DNA from: HGM11788 sp964654945
Lineage (GTDB): Bacteria; Bacillota; Clostridia; Lachnospirales; CAG-274
Direction of reading: 5' to 3'
DNA length: 36,678 bases
Assembly (NCBI GenBank): GCA_964654945.1
Contig: CAZZLN010000013.1
Span: forward strand, 1-36,678
The notes under the pieces are model-generated. The model was given only the letters and a program-made list of their open reading frames with translations, made no database searches and had not been told where the DNA came from. Numbering within the stretch: position 1 is the stretch's first letter; the number at the start of each line of letters is the position of its first letter. The translations under genes were made by a program, and so were the position numbers. Below are positions 33,130-36,678 of the stretch, one piece after another.

Positions 33130-35049
33130 ATGAAAAAACACTTAGCTTTTAACAGAGATATCTATTATAAATATTTAAAAAACAAAAATGTCGAACCCCA
33201 AAATGTGTTTTCAGAACAAAAAGAATCTAAGCGAGATTTTGCCTACTATAAATTTAATGAATTAATGAATTATCTTTCCAAAAATCCTGATAGTCTTAAT
33301 TATGATAATAAAAATTTGTTTATTAATAATGATTGTATATCAAACTTTAAATCAATTTACCCATTGGTTTATAACAACTGTAAATATAATAATTCGCCAG
33401 AAATCATCACATTATATGAATTAACAAATGGAAATCTATTTCCAGGCCCAATGTCATCAAATTATGTATTTCCAATACCTGATGAGAATTTATTATTCAA
33501 TTCTGCACTTTTTATGGCTGGGCTTCACATTAGTGCTTATGATGGTCATAAAATAGATATTAAAATAGATTTAGATAAAATAAATTATAAAACACAGAAT
33601 AATAACAACAAAAAGAAACCATATTTTTCAAAAATGCTTAATAATTATAAAACAAAGTGTTATGAAACTTATTTCCATTCAATTAAAACTGAAATGAAAG
33701 ATCTAAAATATAAAACCCAAACATATAGTGTTGATATACTAAATGGCAGCTTCTTTCATTTATTGTGGGAGGAATACAATAAAAATGAAGAAGATTGCCT
33801 AAAACTAATTCTATTAAAAAAATTACCACAGAAAAAATTTTTAAATAGAGATGATGGAAATGGCTATTATTATAAAATCAAAGGAATATTTAAAAAATTG
33901 ATGAATACTGATGAGACAAAATTTAACAGTAAAAAAACATATCACAGCAAGTTTTATGATTTATATTTAACAGATATGATAACAAACTTTACATTTTCTA
34001 AAGAAGTATATAATTACATTGAAAATAATCATATTAATACAAATTCACAAGAGCTAATTATTAAGGCAGCGAAAAAAATATCTAAAATTAAAAGTCCTAT
34101 TATTAGAATTGATTTATTTAAAAAAATAACAGACAAGATTCATTATTCATATGACGAAGAACCAATTGACTTAATAGGAACTCTGATTGAAATAATTTAT
34201 GATAAATCTAATGACTATACTGAATTGTCAAAATATGATATACTTTCAAATATATATATCAATCTATTATACATTGTTTTGAGTAAATATATCTCAAAAG
34301 GCAAAGACTCAGATTTATCAAAGGACAATAACCAGATATATAATAAATATAAAGAGGTATTTATTGATGAAATTTCAGGGGTTGATGAAACTATTTACAA
34401 AGAGTTATTTAATAACTTACATAACCCTCATCTTCTTAATATTATAAGAGAATCTATTGATTTTATTTTTAATTACAGTCAAAATAACATTTTAATCTTT
34501 TTAAGATATATTAATAATCTATATAGTGACAATATAAATGATAGAATAAAATGTTATTCTGAATTAGTACTGAAAGATCTTACAAAACAGATTAAAGATT
34601 CCAAAAAATATAATGAAACATTTATTGATGCAATAAATGAAATTAGCTTACCATTTATTATATTTATTAATAAACTTATTGATAAAACTATAGATGGTAT
34701 CCCTATTTTTACCAGCCAAAACAATAGATATTTGACTATAGACTCTCAAGTTGCATTAAATAAATTTTGTAAAGAATGTGACCATAATTATATAGATTTC
34801 ATTAATAATACCATAAATCAGTATTCCTTAATTTGTCATATAGTTTTAAATAAGAGTCTGGGAGCAAATTACAAAGCTTTTGTTTTTGATATTTGTAACA
34901 ACGATTTAGGAGAAGCATTTTTTAAACCATATATAAATGATTTAGAAAATTATGAATATATTAATCACAATTTATTTAACAAAATATTATCCGAATTTGT
35001 GTATTCATTCAGAGAATACACAAATAACTCATTTAAAGATAATTTTTAA
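33130..35049 (+). CDS. Unrecognised 639-residue protein, divergent from the helicase
   Basis: A large soluble protein, very rich in Lys, Asn, Ile and Tyr, as expected in this AT-rich island. No signal peptide or clear membrane span is seen. The N-terminal 130 residues include FPGPMSSNYVFPIPDENLLF and FMAGLHISAYDGHKIDIK, the most unusual conserved-looking part; the rest (about 250-639) is predicted to be mostly helical. I do not recognise any family, and no Walker, nuclease or HEPN motif stands out. I chose ATG 33130 because AAGGAGG is just upstream; an in-frame ATG at 33094 falls inside the promoter. It has its own promoter and a strong terminator. The position opposite the helicase suggests joint function, which is inference. 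Confidence 0.8.
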   Translation: MKKHLAFNRDIYYKYLKNKNVEPQNVFSEQKESKRDFAYYKFNELMNYLSKNPDSLNYDNKNLFINNDCISNFKSIYPLVYNNCKYNNSPEIITLYELTNGNLFPGPMSSNYVFPIPDENLLFNSALFMAGLHISAYDGHKIDIKIDLDKINYKTQNNNNKKKPYFSKMLNNYKTKCYETYFHSIKTEMKDLKYKTQTYSVDILNGSFFHLLWEEYNKNEEDCLKLILLKKLPQKKFLNRDDGNGYYYKIKGIFKKLMNTDETKFNSKKTYHSKFYDLYLTDMITNFTFSKEVYNYIENNHINTNSQELIIKAAKKISKIKSPIIRIDLFKKITDKIHYSYDEEPIDLIGTLIEIIYDKSNDYTELSKYDILSNIYINLLYIVLSKYISKGKDSDLSKDNNQIYNKYKEVFIDEISGVDETIYKELFNNLHNPHLLNIIRESIDFIFNYSQNNILIFLRYINNLYSDNINDRIKCYSELVLKDLTKQIKDSKKYNETFIDAINEISLPFIIFINKLIDKTIDGIPIFTSQNNRYLTIDSQVALNKFCKECDHNYIDFINNTINQYSLICHIVLNKSLGANYKAFVFDICNNDLGEAFFKPYINDLENYEYINHNLFNKILSEFVYSFREYTNNSFKDNF

Positions 35050-35064
35050 AATTAATCTGTTTCA

Positions 35065-35100
35065 AAAAAGCCGAAGGAAATTTACTTCTTCGGCTTTGTT
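35065..35100 (+). terminator. Terminator of the 639-aa gene
   Basis: AAAGCCGAAG (35067-35076) and CTTCGGCTTT (35088-35097), a perfect 10-bp stem preceded by an A-run and ending in TTTGTT. Confidence 0.85.
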
Positions 35101-35105
35101 AATCA

Positions 35106-35203
35106 CTATTTTTCAAGTAAAGAATCTATTATATTCACATTTTTAATATCACCTATTATTGTATTATATCCTATATTTTGTAATTAATAAGTTTTCTAAT
35201 CAT
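35106..35203 (-). pseudogene. Frameshifted small open frame downstream of the relaxase
   Basis: On the minus strand an ATG (35203) begins MIRKLINY, 1 base after the relaxase stop; then a one-base shift leads to a clean frame LQNIGYNTIIGDIKNVNIID that ends at TAG 35108-35106. The two parts together would give a peptide of about 33 residues. It may be a decayed microprotein gene of the mobilization operon, or chance. Confidence 0.3.
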
Positions 35204-35204
35204 A

Positions 35205-35717
35205 CTATAAAACATAAGTACATCCTTCAATGAAAGTATCAGGAGCTATTTCGGCAACAGCATCTTTTATAGCTCTGCCATATATTTTCACTTTAGTTGA
35301 ATTTAATATGTATTCTTTGCCATTTATATAGCTTACAGGATTTATTATAAAATGAATATGTGGGTCTATCCCATTTACATGAACACCAAAAATAACTTGA
35401 TACTCTTTGCCTATGGTATCTGCAACTACATTCGCTATTATCATTGCTAAGTCTTCATCAATACTCAAATTCCAAGAAAATGATAAAATAAGATGTACCA
35501 ATTTATCACCATCAATTTTGTTATAAAGCATTTGAGTAGCATAAAAACTTCTTTCCATACTCTCTTTATCAAAATTAACAAATCCTCTATAACCTATAAA
35601 TTCTCCCATAGTTTTATGCCCATTTGTTACATAGTTTATTAATCTTAGCACTACATTAGCCCTTCCGTCAAAAACTAATTCATCATCATAGCTTGTAGTT
35701 ACTTGTTTAAAAATCAT
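35205..35717 (-). CDS. Short relaxase/mobilization nuclease
   Basis: A 170-residue protein with the core of a relaxase that nicks oriT and stays bound to the strand. A candidate catalytic tyrosine, Y29, is in LINYVTNGHKT, and the metal-binding histidines fall in VHVNGIDPHIHFIINPVSY (H113, H120, H122). Most MobP/VirD2-like relaxases are 300-500 residues long; here the C-terminal part for DNA binding or helicase coupling is absent, but the frame ends cleanly and the family has some short members. It follows the ribbon-helix-helix gene by 13 bases in the same direction. Activity is plausible but unproven. Confidence 0.8.
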   Translation of the reverse strand: MIFKQVTTSYDDELVFDGRANVVLRLINYVTNGHKTMGEFIGYRGFVNFDKESMERSFYATQMLYNKIDGDKLVHLILSFSWNLSIDEDLAMIIANVVADTIGKEYQVIFGVHVNGIDPHIHFIINPVSYINGKEYILNSTKVKIYGRAIKDAVAEIAPDTFIEGCTYVL

Positions 35718-35730
35718 TAGAAATCACCCC

Positions 35731-36039
35731 TTATTTATTTTTTAATATGCTACAAATATTAATAATGTTAGCATTAATATTGTCTATTGCATCTATAAGT
35801 GTGTCAATTCTTTCGTTGTTTATATTTTCTCTATTGTTATAAATCATAGTGTTTAGTGTTCCTATTGCGTTGGCAAGTTCTGCTCCTTTTGGTATAGGAG
35901 AAGCCAATCTTCCTTCAATCTTAGCTTTAATAGCATCTAAAGTATATTCAGATATACTCATATTACATTCATTAGCCTTTTCTTTTAATATTGATTTACT
36001 TTTAGCATCAATTCTTAAATTAATCATTGAACTTTTCAT
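35731..36039 (-). CDS. MobC-like ribbon-helix-helix mobilization accessory protein
   Basis: A 102-residue protein whose first 45 residues (MINLRIDAKSKSILKEKANE, then CNMSISEYTLDAIK) fit the ribbon-helix-helix DNA-binding fold. The C-terminal half is helical. In mobilizable plasmids and elements, such proteins bind near oriT and help the relaxase open the strands, or repress the mobilization operon. AGGAGG precedes the ATG. The relaxase follows 13 bases downstream. The upstream 640 bases contain direct and inverted repeats that could be its binding sites. Confidence 0.75.
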   Translation of the reverse strand: MKSSMINLRIDAKSKSILKEKANECNMSISEYTLDAIKAKIEGRLASPIPKGAELANAIGTLNTMIYNNRENINNERIDTLIDAIDNINANIINICSILKNK

Positions 36040-36097
36040 ATTAGTCCTCCTGTTATATATTATTTAGTATTATAGTAGAGTCATATAATAACAATTC

Positions 36098-36255
36098 TGG
36101 TATACATTACTTATTATATTTATATGTATAGGTACTGTTGGTATACGGATACTCCTCTACTTATTTTTGGCAAGTAGAATAATGTAATACATTCTGCTCT
36201 ATATCTTTGTTATGTAAATATTAAAATAAAATACGATTTGTCAGGGGTGCGGGGA
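36098..36255. other. Candidate oriT region
   Basis: Upstream of the MobC-like gene there are two copies of TGGTATAC (36098-36105 and 36139-36146), an inverted repeat TCTACTT/AAGTAGA (36156-36162 with 36172-36178), and a GC-rich island GTCAGGGGTGCGGGGA (36240-36255). Inverted repeat plus a G-rich nick-like motif beside mobC and relaxase is the usual plan of an oriT. The nick site cannot be fixed from sequence alone. Confidence 0.4.
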
Positions 36256-36678
36256 ATATATATAAGTCAATAATATTATGACAAAATTTTATTAAAAAAT
36301 CTCAGTATATAAATTCGTTGTAACCTATATATTTACTAATGTTTTAGATTAAATTGTTTTATTTTAAATTTTTTCACTACTTACTTAAAAATAATTTTGT
36401 CAAAGCGCTAAAAAATAGCTTTTTTTATACTCTCTGACATTTTTTATTTTGATTGTATCTATATTTTTAAGTATATATTATAAAAGTGTATAAATCTGGA
36501 TATGTTTTACTTTATCCATAAAAATAGAAGGAACATAGAAAACTTACAGGAAGTGTTTAAAAAGGTGTACTTTAACGAATATTAGAAAATCAGCTTAAAT
36601 TGTGTTCGTTAAGTACCAAATTTATTAAGTGAACATATTTGGAAACAGTTATGACCTTTACGTACAGAAAGAGGTGAT
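36256..36678. other. AT-rich right end with an imperfect inverted repeat
   Basis: No gene is seen in these 423 bases. GGTGTACTTTAACGAA (36564-36579) and TTCGTTAAGTACC (36605-36617) form an imperfect inverted repeat. The window ends in GAAAGAGGTGAT, which looks like a ribosome binding site, so another plus-strand gene probably begins just beyond the edge. Confidence 0.45.

Noticed and set aside
34952..35146. 64-codon plus-strand open frame at the end of the 639-residue gene
   Set aside because: It overlaps the gene in another frame and runs through its terminator; no ribosome binding site.

Overview
The window looks like chromosomal DNA from a low-GC Firmicute of class Clostridia, probably an anaerobic gut-type commensal. 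The evidence is strong AGGAGG-type ribosome binding sites, AT-rich codons, no CCA encoded on the tRNAs, the rpsU-yqeY pair, a CAN-domain (copper amine oxidase N-terminal-like) exported protein, and a secreted pectate lyase ending in a dockerin-like module. A pectin-degrading lineage similar to Monoglobus is possible, but that is inference only.

Region 1 (1-1660) is a decayed prophage. It holds the tail end of one gene, a small unrecognised gene, a gene apparently split by a mosaic of short palindromic intergenic repeats, and a truncated tail tape-measure start. A three-tRNA operon (Phe, Gly, Gly) with its own consensus promoter and terminator follows.

Region 2 (2041-18282) is core chromosome. 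It has an M16C zinc peptidase, then a Nif11-like small protein, pncC/cinA-C and recA in a row. Two overlapping, previously easy-to-miss microprotein genes (46 and 36 aa) lie on the minus strand, divergent from a YeiH-type transporter. Then come rpsU-yqeY, the CAN-domain exported protein, a bacterial sugar transferase, the large multidomain pectate lyase and mfd.

Region 3 (18554-22511) is a run of five minus-strand genes: iron alcohol dehydrogenase, flavodoxin, LysR regulator, MerR-like regulator and an exported carboxymuconolactone-decarboxylase-like protein. It looks like a redox-related set. A hairpin plus T-run just ahead of the merR ribosome binding site separates the last two genes from lysR. 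Next come palindromic intergenic DNA and two broken genes: an N-terminally truncated TIGR02452/PARG-like protein and a C-terminally truncated polysaccharide deacetylase. These probably mark the edge of an inserted region.

Region 4 (about 23700 to the window end) is an accessory island that is visibly more AT-rich. Its left part has an IS256-type transposase remnant and a co-directional set that resembles a defence cassette: DUF4238 (with one in-frame TAG), a HEPN-type TIGR02391 protein with an RNxxxH motif, and a DUF6037-like protein. A solitary AAA_14/DUF4143 ATPase follows. The right part resembles an integrative mobilizable element: a large serine recombinase with a 34-aa small gene before it, a superfamily 2 helicase divergent from a 639-aa protein I do not recognise, and a short relaxase with a ribbon-helix-helix accessory gene and an oriT-like region. 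The best candidates for an undescribed system are the divergent helicase/639-aa pair and the DUF4238-HEPN-DUF6037 set.
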